64,000 bases of DNA from positions 1 through 64,000 of the forward strand of contig NZ_QAAD01000015.1 of the NCBI RefSeq assembly GCF_003046625.1. The letters run 5' to 3'. Within the stretch, counting starts at the first letter, position 1. Every line of letters begins with the position of its first letter. This document shows, piece by piece, positions 9,301 through 17,150 of this stretch. The notes beneath the pieces were generated by a model. That model was given only the letters and a program-made list of their open reading frames with translations. It was not told the DNA's origin and searched no databases. Source of the DNA: Mangrovibacterium marinum (GTDB lineage: Bacteria; Bacteroidota; Bacteroidia; Bacteroidales; Prolixibacteraceae). The translations under genes and the position numbers were made by a program.

Positions 9301-9374
9301 AAAAAGGCAATAGTCAGAAACTACTGCCTTTTCGGGAGGTTCTCGTCCAACGGGCTCGAACCGAAACAAATATA
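9301..9374 (-). ncRNA. Possible ~60-nt small RNA with its own promoter and terminator
   Basis: On the minus strand TATATTTG (9374-9367) fits the -7 consensus. About 7 nt on, a stem-loop closes with GGTTC (9362-9358) and GAACC (9342-9338). This is followed at once by a 12-bp hairpin (9332-9301) ending in a run of T. No open frame fits in it. The -33 element is not evident, so the transcript is a proposal. Confidence 0.35.
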
Positions 9375-9442
9375 ACGCTTTAGTGTCGGAAAATCAGAAG
9401 AGTTACATGGCCGAGTTGCTCGCAATGCGATTGGTCTGGAAC

Positions 9443-9768
9443 AAATCCGGCGGATTTGAATGTTTATAGCCTTTTGATTGGCAATGAGGGATTCGACTCC
9501 GGTCGGAGTCGTATGCGAGTCATCAGATTCGATTTTTTTCTATAAACATGCGATGCCTCCGGCATCCTGTTGGCTTCACTGCCCCTGGTGCTGCGGGTCT
9601 GTGCGCCGTGCCTTGCTGTGAAAGAGTAAAAGTTTACCGTGCTGGGTAAGCTATTGGTTACAAATCGGCGGCAGCGGGGGGAGACATGAACCCCAATCGT
9701 TTAAAGCAGCAGCGCTGCGAGATATTTGTAGCCTGTAGTTCGGCGTATGGGTGAAGGTGCGGCGCACC
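9443..9768. repeat. Cluster of REP-like stem-loops beside the transposase gene
   Basis: Four short palindromes stand here: AAATCC-GGC-GGATTT (9443-9457), CGACTCCG-GT-CGGAGTCG (9494-9511), GATGCC-TCC-GGCATC (9552-9566) and GGTGC-GGC-GCACC (9756-9768). The first is followed by TGTTTATAG and the third is preceded by CTATAAACATG. This is the same flank in opposite orientations, a REP/BIME arrangement. No coding frame is credible here. Confidence 0.65.
9681..9733 (+). repeat. Flank repeat B, left copy
   Basis: This 53-nt segment, GAGACATGAA to ATATTTGTAGCC, is repeated in the same orientation at 10360-10412 with only two substitutions. It contains the palindrome CAGCGCTG. The two copies bracket the transposase gene. 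Confidence 0.8.
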
Positions 9769-9769
9769 G

Positions 9770-10234
9770 TTAATCATCAAAAAAATCAAACAAGTAGTTG
9801 TCGTTAAATTCGATATTGTTTTTATGCAGGATTTCAAGATATTCCTCTCTGAACGATTTTTTCTGGTGGTGTTTATCTTGATTTAGCACGTAGTTCACGA
9901 CCGTGTCTATTTGTGAATGCGAATGTGTAAATGCCCCGTAACCTTTTTGCCATTCAAATTTATATTTCGACAAGCTGTTGTACTTTATCCATGCGTTACT
10001 CGAAGTTTTAATGCTTTCTACCAAATCGGGTATGAGTTGGTTTAAGTTATATCCAATGAAAATATGAATATGGTCGGGCATGGAGCCAATTGCCAGTAAT
10101 TTATGATTGTTGTTTTGAATGATGCCGGTAATGTATTTTTCCAGGTCAGCAGCCCAGGTTTTGCCAATCAGGGCGTTCCTGTTTTTGGGCGAAAACACCA
10201 GATGAAAATAGGCTTGTGTGTATGTATTAGCCAT
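9770..10234 (-). CDS. REP-associated tyrosine transposase (RAYT), IS200/Y1 family
   Basis: This 154-aa single-strand transposase is of the HUH/Y1 type. The metal-binding His-x-His is in MPDHIHIFIG, and the presumed catalytic Tyr is in the C-terminal helix (IDTVVNYVLNQDKHHQ). The N-terminal AYFHLVFSPKNR is typical of the family. It is intact, with no frameshift. Length and sequence fit Bacteroidota RAYTs, which are usually domesticated and linked to REP stem-loops. That is what is seen here: palindromes at 9443-9768 and near-identical 53-nt repeats on both sides. No tnpB gene is present, so it is not a complete IS605-type element. Confidence 0.88.
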   Translation of the reverse strand: MANTYTQAYFHLVFSPKNRNALIGKTWAADLEKYITGIIQNNNHKLLAIGSMPDHIHIFIGYNLNQLIPDLVESIKTSSNAWIKYNSLSKYKFEWQKGYGAFTHSHSQIDTVVNYVLNQDKHHQKKSFREEYLEILHKNNIEFNDNYLFDFFDD

Positions 10235-10265
10235 GTTGTGATCATTTAGGATGTTATCTGTGAGC

Positions 10266-10350
10266 TATAAATATGACCGGTGCGCTGCACATTGTTGTTT
10301 TGATATTGTTCTATAATGCTACAAATTTGATTGGTGCGTTGCACCTTGTT
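10266..10350 (+). repeat. Flank repeat A, right copy, with a second degenerate unit
   Basis: Positions 10266-10309 repeat the segment 9245-9288 in the same orientation. A further related unit follows, carrying the stem-loop GGTGC-GTT-GCACC (10333-10345) and again TTGTTGTTT. Both lie between the start of the transposase gene and the end of hydC. Confidence 0.6.
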
Positions 10351-10359
10351 GTTTGTGGT

Positions 10360-10412
10360 GAGACATGAAGCCCAATCGTTTAAAGCAGTAGCGCTGCGAG
10401 ATATTTGTAGCC
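10360..10412 (+). repeat. Flank repeat B, right copy
   Basis: It matches 9681-9733 at 51 of 53 positions and ends 13 bp before the hydC stop codon. The repeat pair therefore marks the right border of the transposase block. Confidence 0.8.
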
Positions 10413-10425
10413 ACTGCTGCACTGC

Positions 10426-10929
10426 CTACGCTGTTTGCACATTCACGCAGCCTTCCTGGTATTCAGCAATAATTTTGCTTACCTGTTGAGGCGATACGCG
10501 TCCGTACACTTTTTCGCCAACCAGAACGACTGGGGCCAGACCGCAGGCGCCTACGCATCGCAGGCAGCTGAGCGAGAATTTGCCGTCGGCGGTGGTTTGC
10601 CCAACTTCGATGCCCAGGTGGCGTTTAAACTCGTGCAGTACTTTTTCGCCGCCACGAACATAGCAGGCTGTTCCCATGCATATTGAGATCGGGTGCTCGC
10701 CTTGCGGAAGCATGGTGAAGAACGAATAGAACGTGACGACGCCGTACACTTTGGCTACCGACATGTTCAGCTCGGCGGCAATCACTTCCTGCACTTCGGC
10801 AGGCAGATAGCCCAGTTTGCTCTGAATCTGGTGCAGCACATTGATCAATTCCGATTCCTTGTTGCCAAACTGAGTACAAACCGATTTGATCAGTTCGATG
10901 GTTTTTTCTGCTAATTTTATTTTGGTCAT
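10426..10929 (-). CDS. hydC: [FeFe] hydrogenase subunit HydC, NuoE-like [2Fe-2S] protein
   Basis: This 167-aa protein is of the NuoE/thioredoxin-like ferredoxin family. In trimeric HydABC enzymes it carries electrons between the flavin subunit HydB and the other clusters. The four cluster cysteines are visible as CMGTACYVRGG and CLRCVGACG, and the N-terminal helical part contains LGYLPAEVQEVIA and KVYGVVTFYSFF, as in NuoE. It is the last gene of the leftward hydrogenase run. It is separated from hydA by a small four-helix-bundle gene, and the REP/RAYT block begins right after its stop. Confidence 0.9.
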   Translation of the reverse strand: MTKIKLAEKTIELIKSVCTQFGNKESELINVLHQIQSKLGYLPAEVQEVIAAELNMSVAKVYGVVTFYSFFTMLPQGEHPISICMGTACYVRGGEKVLHEFKRHLGIEVGQTTADGKFSLSCLRCVGACGLAPVVLVGEKVYGRVSPQQVSKIIAEYQEGCVNVQTA

Positions 10930-10967
10930 GATGTTTCGTTTAAGTTGAAATGATGCTTTTATCTGAA

Positions 10968-10998
10968 GTCATTAATTGTCATTAGGTCATTTGTCATT
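10968..10998. repeat. GTCATT array, left of the four-helix-bundle gene
   Basis: Four GTCATT hexamers lie at 10968, 10978, 10986 and 10993. On the other strand these read AATGAC, the same word that recurs on the plus strand at 11398-11455, so the small gene between is bracketed by inverted arrays. Confidence 0.6.
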
Positions 10999-11012
10999 CG
11001 TTGTTTTGCTTC

Positions 11013-11372
11013 TCAATTGCCTTTGGGGCCAATTGAATTGATGTAATTGTTTAGTTTGATTCCCAAAGTATCGTAAGATTTCATGAGTGTTTGGAATGTT
11101 TCTTCATCGATCAATTTCCGCCGATCGGCTTTGGTCAGCCATGTTTTGGTTTCAAACAGCGAACCTCTTGAAAAATAGAGGAAGTTCTTATGGTCTTTGT
11201 AGTAAAACCGTCCGAAACCCTCGCTGATATTGGCCGATATTGAATCGGCGGCCTCCAGAAGCTGTTGCCCGGTCGAAAACCTGTAAAAGTTGTCCCATTG
11301 CATAACAAGGGCGTGAACTTCATCAGCCAACTCCATCGATATTTGGTAAACCTGTAAATCTTCCAGTTTCAT
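11013..11372 (-). CDS. Four-helix bundle protein (23S rRNA intervening-sequence family)
   Basis: This 119-aa, mostly helical protein has the family marks LEDLQVYQISMELADEV at the start and ISANISEGFGRFYYKDHKNF in the middle. Such proteins occur in 23S rRNA intervening sequences and as many stand-alone genes in Bacteroidota. They form pentameric helical bundles of unclear function. The gene sits between hydA and hydC, where it has no obvious metabolic role. It is flanked by short AATGAC arrays pointing in opposite directions, so it looks like a small inserted cassette. It does not interrupt either hydrogenase gene. Confidence 0.85.
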   Translation of the reverse strand: MKLEDLQVYQISMELADEVHALVMQWDNFYRFSTGQQLLEAADSISANISEGFGRFYYKDHKNFLYFSRGSLFETKTWLTKADRRKLIDEETFQTLMKSYDTLGIKLNNYINSIGPKGN

Positions 11373-11397
11373 GTTAAGGTAGCTAAGCGTGACAATT

Positions 11398-11455
11398 ATT
11401 GACTATTAATGACAACTAAATGACTATTGAATGACAATCAATGACAACGATTGAC
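11398..11455. repeat. AATGAC/ATTGAC array, right of the four-helix-bundle gene
   Basis: AATGAC occurs at 11408, 11419, 11430 and 11440, and the variant ATTGAC at 11398 and 11450. The spacing is close to 10-11 bp, about one DNA helical turn. It mirrors the inverted array at 10968-10998. Confidence 0.6.
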
Positions 11456-11466
11456 TTTTCCGGCGA

Positions 11467-13218
11467 CTAGCTCCGGTCGAAATAGCCGGTATGCAGCAGG
11501 TGATGGGCTTTTTCGCTCATCGGTGCTCCCAGGAATTCTTCATAAAGCTTTTTGATGTGCGGGTTTTCGTGAGACTTCCGAAGTGTTTTGTTCTTGTCTT
11601 CGGAGTAGATCGCTTTTTGGCGTTTTTTCAGAATCTCCACATCGCCGTGGTGATATGGCTGGCCACCGCCGCCAATGCATCCGCCGGGGCACGACATGAT
11701 CTCAATAGCATGGAACTCGCTTTTCCCGGCTTTGATTTCTTCCAGCAATTTCCGGGCGTTCCCCAATCCGTGGGCAATGCCAATGTTGATCGGAGTACCG
11801 TCGAAATCGATTGTTGCTTTTCGTAGACCTTCCATTCCGCGCAATTCGTGGAAATCGAGACGAGGCAATGTTTTGCCGGTTTGGATTTCATAAGCTGTCC
11901 GAACAGCTGCTTCAATCACACCCCCGGTTGTTCCGAAGATCACACCGGCTCCGGTTGATTCGCCCAGCGGCTGATCGAAATCTTCCTCCGGTAACGATTT
12001 GAAATCGATGTTCGATAGGTTGATCAATGATGCCAACTCGCGGGTTGTCAGGGCATAGTCTACGTCAGGATTTCCATTTGCGGCAAATTCGTCGCGGCTG
12101 CTTTCATATTTTTTGGCAACGCAGGGCATGATGGACACCACAACCAAATCTTCGCGTTTCACCCCGATTTTGTCGGCAAAATAAGTTTTGGCAATGGCGC
12201 CAAACATTTGCTGCGGCGAGCGGGCTGTCGATGGAATGTCTTTCAACTCCGGAAATTGGTGTTCGAAAAACTTCACCCAAGCCGGGCAGCACGATGTCAG
12301 GATCGGCATCTTCACCTCTTTGTCGCCAGCCAGGTATTTGCCCAAACGGCTCAGCAATTCGGTTCCTTCCTCCATGATGGTGAGGTCGGCAGCGAAGTCG
12401 GTGTCGAACACATAGTCGAACCCAAGGCGACGCAGGGCCGATACCATTTTCCCGGTAACTAGTGTTCCGGCTTCCAGTTCAAATTCTTCACCCAAAGCAG
12501 CACGCACGGCGGGAGCAGTTTGAACGATCACTGTTTTGGAAGGATCAGACAATGCCCGGATTACAGCGCCTGTTTCGTCAACTTCGGTTAATGCGCCGGT
12601 TGGACACACCGCCACACACTGGCCGCAATAGGTACACACCGAGTGGTCGAGGTTCATCTCGAAAGCCGGTGAAACGACGGCTTCGAAGCCGCGATTGATG
12701 GTTGATAAAACGCCCACAGTTTGAACCTCGTTGCACATGGTTTCGCAGCGTTTGCAGCGGATGCATTTGTCCATTTCGCGGATGATCGCAGGCGAAGTGT
12801 CCTCGCGGTAGTGGGTTTGTGCTCCCTGGTAATGAATTTCGCGGATGCCCATTTGGTGAGCCATGTCCTGCAACTCGCAATTGCCCGATTTGGCACAAAC
12901 CAGGCAGTCGGCCGGGTGATCCGATAAGATCAGCTCCAGAATCGTGCGGCGGGCATTCACGGCACGCATCGAGTGGGTGCTGATTTCCATTCCGGGAGCT
13001 ACTTCTGTACAGCATGCCGGCGCCAGGTTGCGGCGGCCTTTTACTTCCACCACGCAAACACGGCATCCACCGGGCTTGTTTTCAATATTCATGTCGTGCA
13101 GCTTCATGTGGCAAAGCGTCGGAATGTCGATGCCCACTTGTGCAGCTGCTTCCAAAATCGTCGTTCCCCTGGGAACTTCGATGTTTTTATGGTCGATATT
13201 TAAGGTGATTTTTTCCAT
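11467..13218 (-). CDS. hydA: [FeFe] hydrogenase catalytic subunit HydA (M3 type)
   Basis: This 583-aa cytoplasmic enzyme reversibly makes or oxidises H2. Domains in order are a plant-type [2Fe-2S] (CHMKLHDM...GGCRVC...PACC, residues ~36-70), a His/Cys [4Fe-4S] (HPADCLVCAKSGNC, ~101-114), two [4Fe-4S] motifs (CIRCKRCETMC, CTYCGQCVAVCP), and the H-cluster domain. The H-cluster motifs are TSCCPAW (Cys310, Cys311), IMPCVAKKYE (Cys366) and MSCPGGCIGGGGQP (Cys510, Cys514). The proton-transfer Cys310 is kept, so it should be catalytic. With HydB and HydC it should form an NADH/ferredoxin electron-bifurcating enzyme. The ATG at 13218 is chosen over a TTG two codons upstream. Confidence 0.96.
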   Translation of the reverse strand: MEKITLNIDHKNIEVPRGTTILEAAAQVGIDIPTLCHMKLHDMNIENKPGGCRVCVVEVKGRRNLAPACCTEVAPGMEISTHSMRAVNARRTILELILSDHPADCLVCAKSGNCELQDMAHQMGIREIHYQGAQTHYREDTSPAIIREMDKCIRCKRCETMCNEVQTVGVLSTINRGFEAVVSPAFEMNLDHSVCTYCGQCVAVCPTGALTEVDETGAVIRALSDPSKTVIVQTAPAVRAALGEEFELEAGTLVTGKMVSALRRLGFDYVFDTDFAADLTIMEEGTELLSRLGKYLAGDKEVKMPILTSCCPAWVKFFEHQFPELKDIPSTARSPQQMFGAIAKTYFADKIGVKREDLVVVSIMPCVAKKYESSRDEFAANGNPDVDYALTTRELASLINLSNIDFKSLPEEDFDQPLGESTGAGVIFGTTGGVIEAAVRTAYEIQTGKTLPRLDFHELRGMEGLRKATIDFDGTPINIGIAHGLGNARKLLEEIKAGKSEFHAIEIMSCPGGCIGGGGQPYHHGDVEILKKRQKAIYSEDKNKTLRKSHENPHIKKLYEEFLGAPMSEKAHHLLHTGYFDRS

Positions 13219-13233
13219 GTTCAATCCTCTTCG

Positions 13234-15027
13234 TTATGCGATCTTCACCGCGTCAAACTTACATTTCTCCAAACAGATGCCGCACTTAATACAAAGTGAC
13301 TGGTCGATGTAATGTGGACCGCGTTTTTCGCCTGAAATGGCGCCAACCGGACAGTTGCGGAAGCACAGCGTACAGCCGGTACATTTTTCTTCGTCGATGT
13401 GGTAGCTCAGCAGCGCTTTGCACTGACCAGCCGGACATTTGTGATGATCGACGTGAGCAACATATTCGTCCATAAAATGGTCGAGGGTTGACAGTACCGG
13501 GTTGGGCGAGGTTTGGCCCAAGCCGCATAAGCTGGAGTCTTTGATCACCTGGCTCAGCAATCTGAGTTTGTCTAAGTCCTCATTGGTGCCTTTCCCCTGG
13601 CTGATTTTATCCAGAATTTCATACAGGCGTTTGTTGCCGATGCGGCAAGGCGTACATTTCCCGCAGGATTCGTCGAGGGTAAATTCGAGGTAGAATTTCG
13701 CGATCGACACCATGCAGTCGTCTTCGTCCATCACAATCATACCACCCGATCCCATCATCGATCCGGCCGCCAGCAGGTTGTCGTAATCGATTGGAGTGTC
13801 GAGGAAATCTTTGGTGAGGCAGCCACCCGAGGGGCCGCCGGTTTGCACAGCCTTAAATTCTTTGCCGTCTTTAATGCCACCGCCAATGTCGTAAATGACT
13901 TCGCGGAGGGTGATTCCCATTGGCACTTCGATGAGGCCGACATTGTTGATTTTGCCGGCGAGGGCAAACACTTTAGTGCCTTTTGATTTTTCGGTGCCAA
14001 TGCTGGCGAACCAGTCAGCTCCTTTGTTGATGATTGGCGGAATGTTGGCAAAGGTTTCCACGTTGTTCACGTTGGTTGGCTTGCCCATGTACCCCGATTC
14101 TGACGGGAATGGCGGTTTAAAAGTCGGTTCGCCGCGCAGACCTTCCATGGAGTGGATCAAGGCGGTCTCTTCACCACAAACAAAAGCTCCGGCTCCGTAG
14201 CGGATTTCAATTTCGAAATTGAAGTCGGAACCCAGAATGTTCTTGCCGAGCAGACCATATTCCGCAGCTTGTTCCAAGGCAACTTTCAAACGTTTGATGG
14301 CGAGTGGGTATTCAGCACGAATATAAACCAAGCCTTTTGATGCGCCGATGCAGTAGCCGCAAATGGCCATGGCTTCGATCACCGAATGCGGGTCGCCTTC
14401 CAGGATTGAACGATCCATGAAGGCTCCCGGGTCGCCTTCGTCGGCATTGCAAACCACATATTTTTGGTCGGCTTCAACTTTGTTGGTGATTTCCCATTTC
14501 AAGCCTGTGGGAAAACCGCCACCGCCACGACCGCGCAAGCCCGACTTTTTGATGAGGTCGATTACTTCGGTCGGTTTGTAATTTTCGAGGCAGGTACCCA
14601 GCGCAGCGTAGCCGTCGTTACCGATGTACTCGTCGATATTTTCGGGATTGATAAAACCGCAGTTGCGCAGTGCAATACGAACTTGTTTTTTGTAAAAGTC
14701 CATCTGTTTACTGTCGTCCACCCGTTTGTCGTTTTTCGGATCTTTAAACAACAAATGCTCCACCTTGCGGCCTTTCAAAATATGCTCGTCAACAATTTCG
14801 ATGGCGTCCTTCGGCTCAACAGAAACGTAAAAAGTATTGTCGGGCTGAATTTTGACAATCGGTCCTTTCTCGCAAAAACCAAAACAACCGGTTTGCAGGA
14901 CCTGCACTTCGTTTTGCAGTCCGTGATCAGCCAGTCGGTTTTTCAAATTTGCTTTTAGCAGGTCGCTTTGGGAAGCTTTACAGCCGGTTCCTCCGCAGAC
15001 CAGTATATGCGTATTAAATTCTGCCAT
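13234..15027 (-). CDS. hydB: [FeFe] hydrogenase subunit HydB, NuoF-like flavoprotein
   Basis: This 597-aa subunit binds FMN and NAD(H) and is the bifurcation site in HydABC complexes. The N-terminal thioredoxin-like [2Fe-2S] domain shows GTGCKASQSD and TGCFGFCEKGP. The NuoF core has the nucleotide and flavin motifs GRGGGGFPTGLKW and YGAGAFVCGEETALI. A [4Fe-4S] site is in ESCGKCTPCRIG. The C-terminal ferredoxin domain has CTGCTLCFRNCP and CIKCGICLEKC, absent from true NuoF. It lies 15 bp from hydA and 14 bp from the small ferredoxin gene, clearly in the same operon. Confidence 0.95.
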   Translation of the reverse strand: MAEFNTHILVCGGTGCKASQSDLLKANLKNRLADHGLQNEVQVLQTGCFGFCEKGPIVKIQPDNTFYVSVEPKDAIEIVDEHILKGRKVEHLLFKDPKNDKRVDDSKQMDFYKKQVRIALRNCGFINPENIDEYIGNDGYAALGTCLENYKPTEVIDLIKKSGLRGRGGGGFPTGLKWEITNKVEADQKYVVCNADEGDPGAFMDRSILEGDPHSVIEAMAICGYCIGASKGLVYIRAEYPLAIKRLKVALEQAAEYGLLGKNILGSDFNFEIEIRYGAGAFVCGEETALIHSMEGLRGEPTFKPPFPSESGYMGKPTNVNNVETFANIPPIINKGADWFASIGTEKSKGTKVFALAGKINNVGLIEVPMGITLREVIYDIGGGIKDGKEFKAVQTGGPSGGCLTKDFLDTPIDYDNLLAAGSMMGSGGMIVMDEDDCMVSIAKFYLEFTLDESCGKCTPCRIGNKRLYEILDKISQGKGTNEDLDKLRLLSQVIKDSSLCGLGQTSPNPVLSTLDHFMDEYVAHVDHHKCPAGQCKALLSYHIDEEKCTGCTLCFRNCPVGAISGEKRGPHYIDQSLCIKCGICLEKCKFDAVKIA

Positions 15028-15041
15028 TTTGTTTGGGTTAG

Positions 15042-15437
15042 TTAGTCTTCGATGGTTTTGTAGTTGGTCGGGATAATGCCGTCAACCAGCTCGTTCAGTT
15101 TGAGGTGCTTTTCGATGATTTCGAGCGCTTTGTCTTTGTTGACGTGTCCGTAGATAACGGGTTCCTTGCCGGGGATGCTCACTTCGATGGTTGGCTCGGC
15201 ATAGCAGTATCCCATGCAACCGGTTTGGGTGACGATGGCATCGATTCCCTGGTGATCGAGTTCTTCAATCAGGTAGTTCATGGTTTCCTTGGCTCCCGAT
15301 GCGATGCCGCAGGTGGCCATGGATACTTTGATGTGGATCAGGTTTTCGGGATGATCTCCTTTCTCCCGAAGTTTGATTTTCGACTGCACCTCGTCTTTGA
15401 GTTTGCGCAGGTCGGCCAGCGATTTGATTTTTGTCAT
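15042..15437 (-). CDS. Thioredoxin-like [2Fe-2S] ferredoxin
   Basis: This 131-aa protein has a helical lead (residues ~1-30) followed by a thioredoxin-like ferredoxin fold. The four presumed cluster cysteines are in MATCGIASGAKE and TGCMGYCYAEP, the same layout as the N-terminal domain of HydB. Stand-alone proteins of this kind often accompany HydAB genes and may pass electrons between the hydrogenase and the regulatory proteins encoded upstream. Its place exactly between the sensor module and hydB supports such a link, but this is inference. Confidence 0.88.
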   Translation of the reverse strand: MTKIKSLADLRKLKDEVQSKIKLREKGDHPENLIHIKVSMATCGIASGAKETMNYLIEELDHQGIDAIVTQTGCMGYCYAEPTIEVSIPGKEPVIYGHVNKDKALEIIEKHLKLNELVDGIIPTNYKTIED

Positions 15438-15520
15438 CGTGATTTTGATTTAGTTATTATGGTTTTTCAATTTTTACTTTTAAAGTTCGGTCTTCTATGT
15501 TGGGTTACACCTGTTAAAAA

Positions 15521-16072
15521 TCATTCTTTTGTAATCTGTATTTGGTCTAAATTTTCTTCAATCATCGACTTTAAAAAGTTCCTTATTTCTTTGGTCACCA
15601 AGGGTGTTCCTTCCAGTATCCGTTTTATTTCACGCGAGTCGAAATTGAATTCGCCCTGCAGGGTTTGATGGCGGTATAGCAGGTCTGTTCCCTCCTCGTT
15701 GTTCAACAGGATCATGATTGTTCCGATGATATCACCTAATGGGGGACGGTCGATGTGATGATAGCCAAAGGTGGCCGTTAATGTGGTGCCAATTCCGGGG
15801 GTGGATTTAATTTGCAGCGAGCCTCCGCATTGTTCAGCATTTTGCTTCAACATGGGGATGCCCAGGCCAACTTTACGGCTTGTCCGCGATGTGTAGAACG
15901 GATCGGTAACCTTTGCCAATGTTTGGGCATCCATTCCGCTACCGTTGTCTTTGACGACGATCCGATAATAATCCTTGTCCGGGTTCTCGCTGATGAGTAT
16001 TTGAACCAGTCGGGCTTTAGCCCGGATGGAGTTTTGGGCAATATCGAGGATATGGAGCGCTAATTCTATCAT
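15521..16072 (-). CDS. HATPase domain protein (histidine kinase/anti-sigma kinase-like)
   Basis: This 183-aa protein has a GHKL ATP-binding domain: an N box around LDIAQNSIRAKA, a G1 box VVKDNGSGMD and a G2 region KVGLGIPMLKQNAEQCGG. There is no His-containing dimerisation domain, so it cannot be a standard histidine kinase on its own. A ~75-residue C-terminal extension with GDIIGTIMILLNNEEGTD is specific to these hydrogenase-linked proteins. Its start overlaps the PHP gene by 4 bp, indicating translational coupling. It may phosphorylate or sequester a protein partner, but the target is not visible. Confidence 0.8.
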   Translation of the reverse strand: MIELALHILDIAQNSIRAKARLVQILISENPDKDYYRIVVKDNGSGMDAQTLAKVTDPFYTSRTSRKVGLGIPMLKQNAEQCGGSLQIKSTPGIGTTLTATFGYHHIDRPPLGDIIGTIMILLNNEEGTDLLYRHQTLQGEFNFDSREIKRILEGTPLVTKEIRNFLKSMIEENLDQIQITKE

Positions 16073-16815
16073 GCTTCAATTTTTACCGATCGACCATGTT
16101 GCTGATGTAAAGCCCAGCGTATTTCTTCGAAGGTAGGATTTATCAGCTCAAAAACCGAGCAGGCGGTGCCAATATCTTCGGGGTAGTGAGCGTCGGAGGC
16201 TTTTATTAGCGTGATATCTGGATGAATGTCGAACTTTTTGCGGATCGCCATTTCATCGGCATGCTTGCTGATTTGCAGTGCGTCAATCTTCAGCTCTTTG
16301 GGTAGAAAGCCCAGTTGGCTGAAGAGGCTGTTAATGGGGCGGTCGATGTGTGCGGGAATAAAGATGCCGTTTAGTTGATGCACATAGTCAGCGATCTTCT
16401 CCAGGCTCACTTGCAGCCCGTTTCCCAGGTACCAGGGAATTTCTTCCCGGATCATGTTATTTCGATTCACCACCAGCTGGTAGCCAAAATAGTTGGGGTG
16501 GTTGGGAATGTGCGGTAAATACTGATCGATGAACTGTTGAAATTCATCGCGGGTATGGTCGTCCTCGAAAAGGCAAAGCGCATGGACCTCTTCCTGGCTA
16601 TTCACCTCGCAGCCGTTCAGCACAATGATGTGCTGCTTGGCGGCCATTTCGCGAACCACATTACACTGCTTAGTACTGTTGTGATCGGTGATGGCGATGA
16701 TGTCCAGCTTTCGTTCTTTGGCCGAAGCCAGTATTTGGTCAGGGCTCATTGCAAGGTCGGCACAAGGCGACAATACGCTGTGCAAATGCAAATCGGCCCT
16801 GAACCTGCGCATCAT
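16069..16815 (-). CDS. PHP domain metal-dependent phosphoesterase
   Basis: This 248-aa protein has the PHP metal ligands DLHLHSVLSPCAD near the N-terminus, IAITDHNS, and later PAHIDRPINS and KASDAHYPEDIG. The family comprises phosphoesterases acting on small phosphorylated molecules, nucleotides or DNA ends, as in the TrpH-like group. Here it is fused by 4-bp overlaps to a DRTGG gene upstream and an ATPase gene downstream. It is therefore made together with a signalling module and may degrade or make a small-molecule signal. The substrate is unknown. Confidence 0.88.
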   Translation of the reverse strand: MMRRFRADLHLHSVLSPCADLAMSPDQILASAKERKLDIIAITDHNSTKQCNVVREMAAKQHIIVLNGCEVNSQEEVHALCLFEDDHTRDEFQQFIDQYLPHIPNHPNYFGYQLVVNRNNMIREEIPWYLGNGLQVSLEKIADYVHQLNGIFIPAHIDRPINSLFSQLGFLPKELKIDALQISKHADEMAIRKKFDIHPDITLIKASDAHYPEDIGTACSVFELINPTFEEIRWALHQQHGRSVKIEA

Positions 16816-17150
16816 TGTTTATTTAATAAAGCGTACAGTTTACCGGTGATTTCGTAGGTTGACAGAGAGCTTGACAGGATCGGAATTTGTTCCTCATCGC
16901 TGTGGTGAATGGTGTTTTCGTTGGCTTGCAGTCCTTTTACCAGGATCACGGCAGCCATATCTTTCAGCGAGGCAATGGCCATCACGTTTTGGTGCACTTG
17001 CAGGGTAATCCAGATTTGTCCTTCGCGGGCGTTACCCATTACATCACTTAATAAGTCGGAGACATAAGCTCCGCTCACTTCCCGGTCGAGACCTTTCTCG
17101 CCGGAGATTACTTTCAGTCCTAGTTGATCTATAATTTCAGAAACCTTCAT
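16812..17150 (-). CDS. DRTGG domain protein (second of two)
   Basis: This 112-aa single-domain protein contains a DRTGG-like fold: MKVSEIIDQLGLKVISGEKGLDREVSGAYVSD is collinear with that family, and SDLLSDVMGNAREGQIWITLQ marks its core. DRTGG domains occur beside CBS domains and in phosphotransacetylases and may bind nucleotides. It overlaps the sensor hydrogenase gene by 14 bp and the PHP gene by 4 bp. A second, diverged copy is encoded at 18931-19275, so the module holds a pair. The ligand and partner are unknown. Confidence 0.8.
   Translation of the reverse strand: MKVSEIIDQLGLKVISGEKGLDREVSGAYVSDLLSDVMGNAREGQIWITLQVHQNVMAIASLKDMAAVILVKGLQANENTIHHSDEEQIPILSSSLSTYEITGKLYALLNKQ

Noticed and set aside
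13219-13224. TTG start two codons upstream of hydA
   Set aside because: An ATG follows at 13218 and gives the usual HydA N-terminus.
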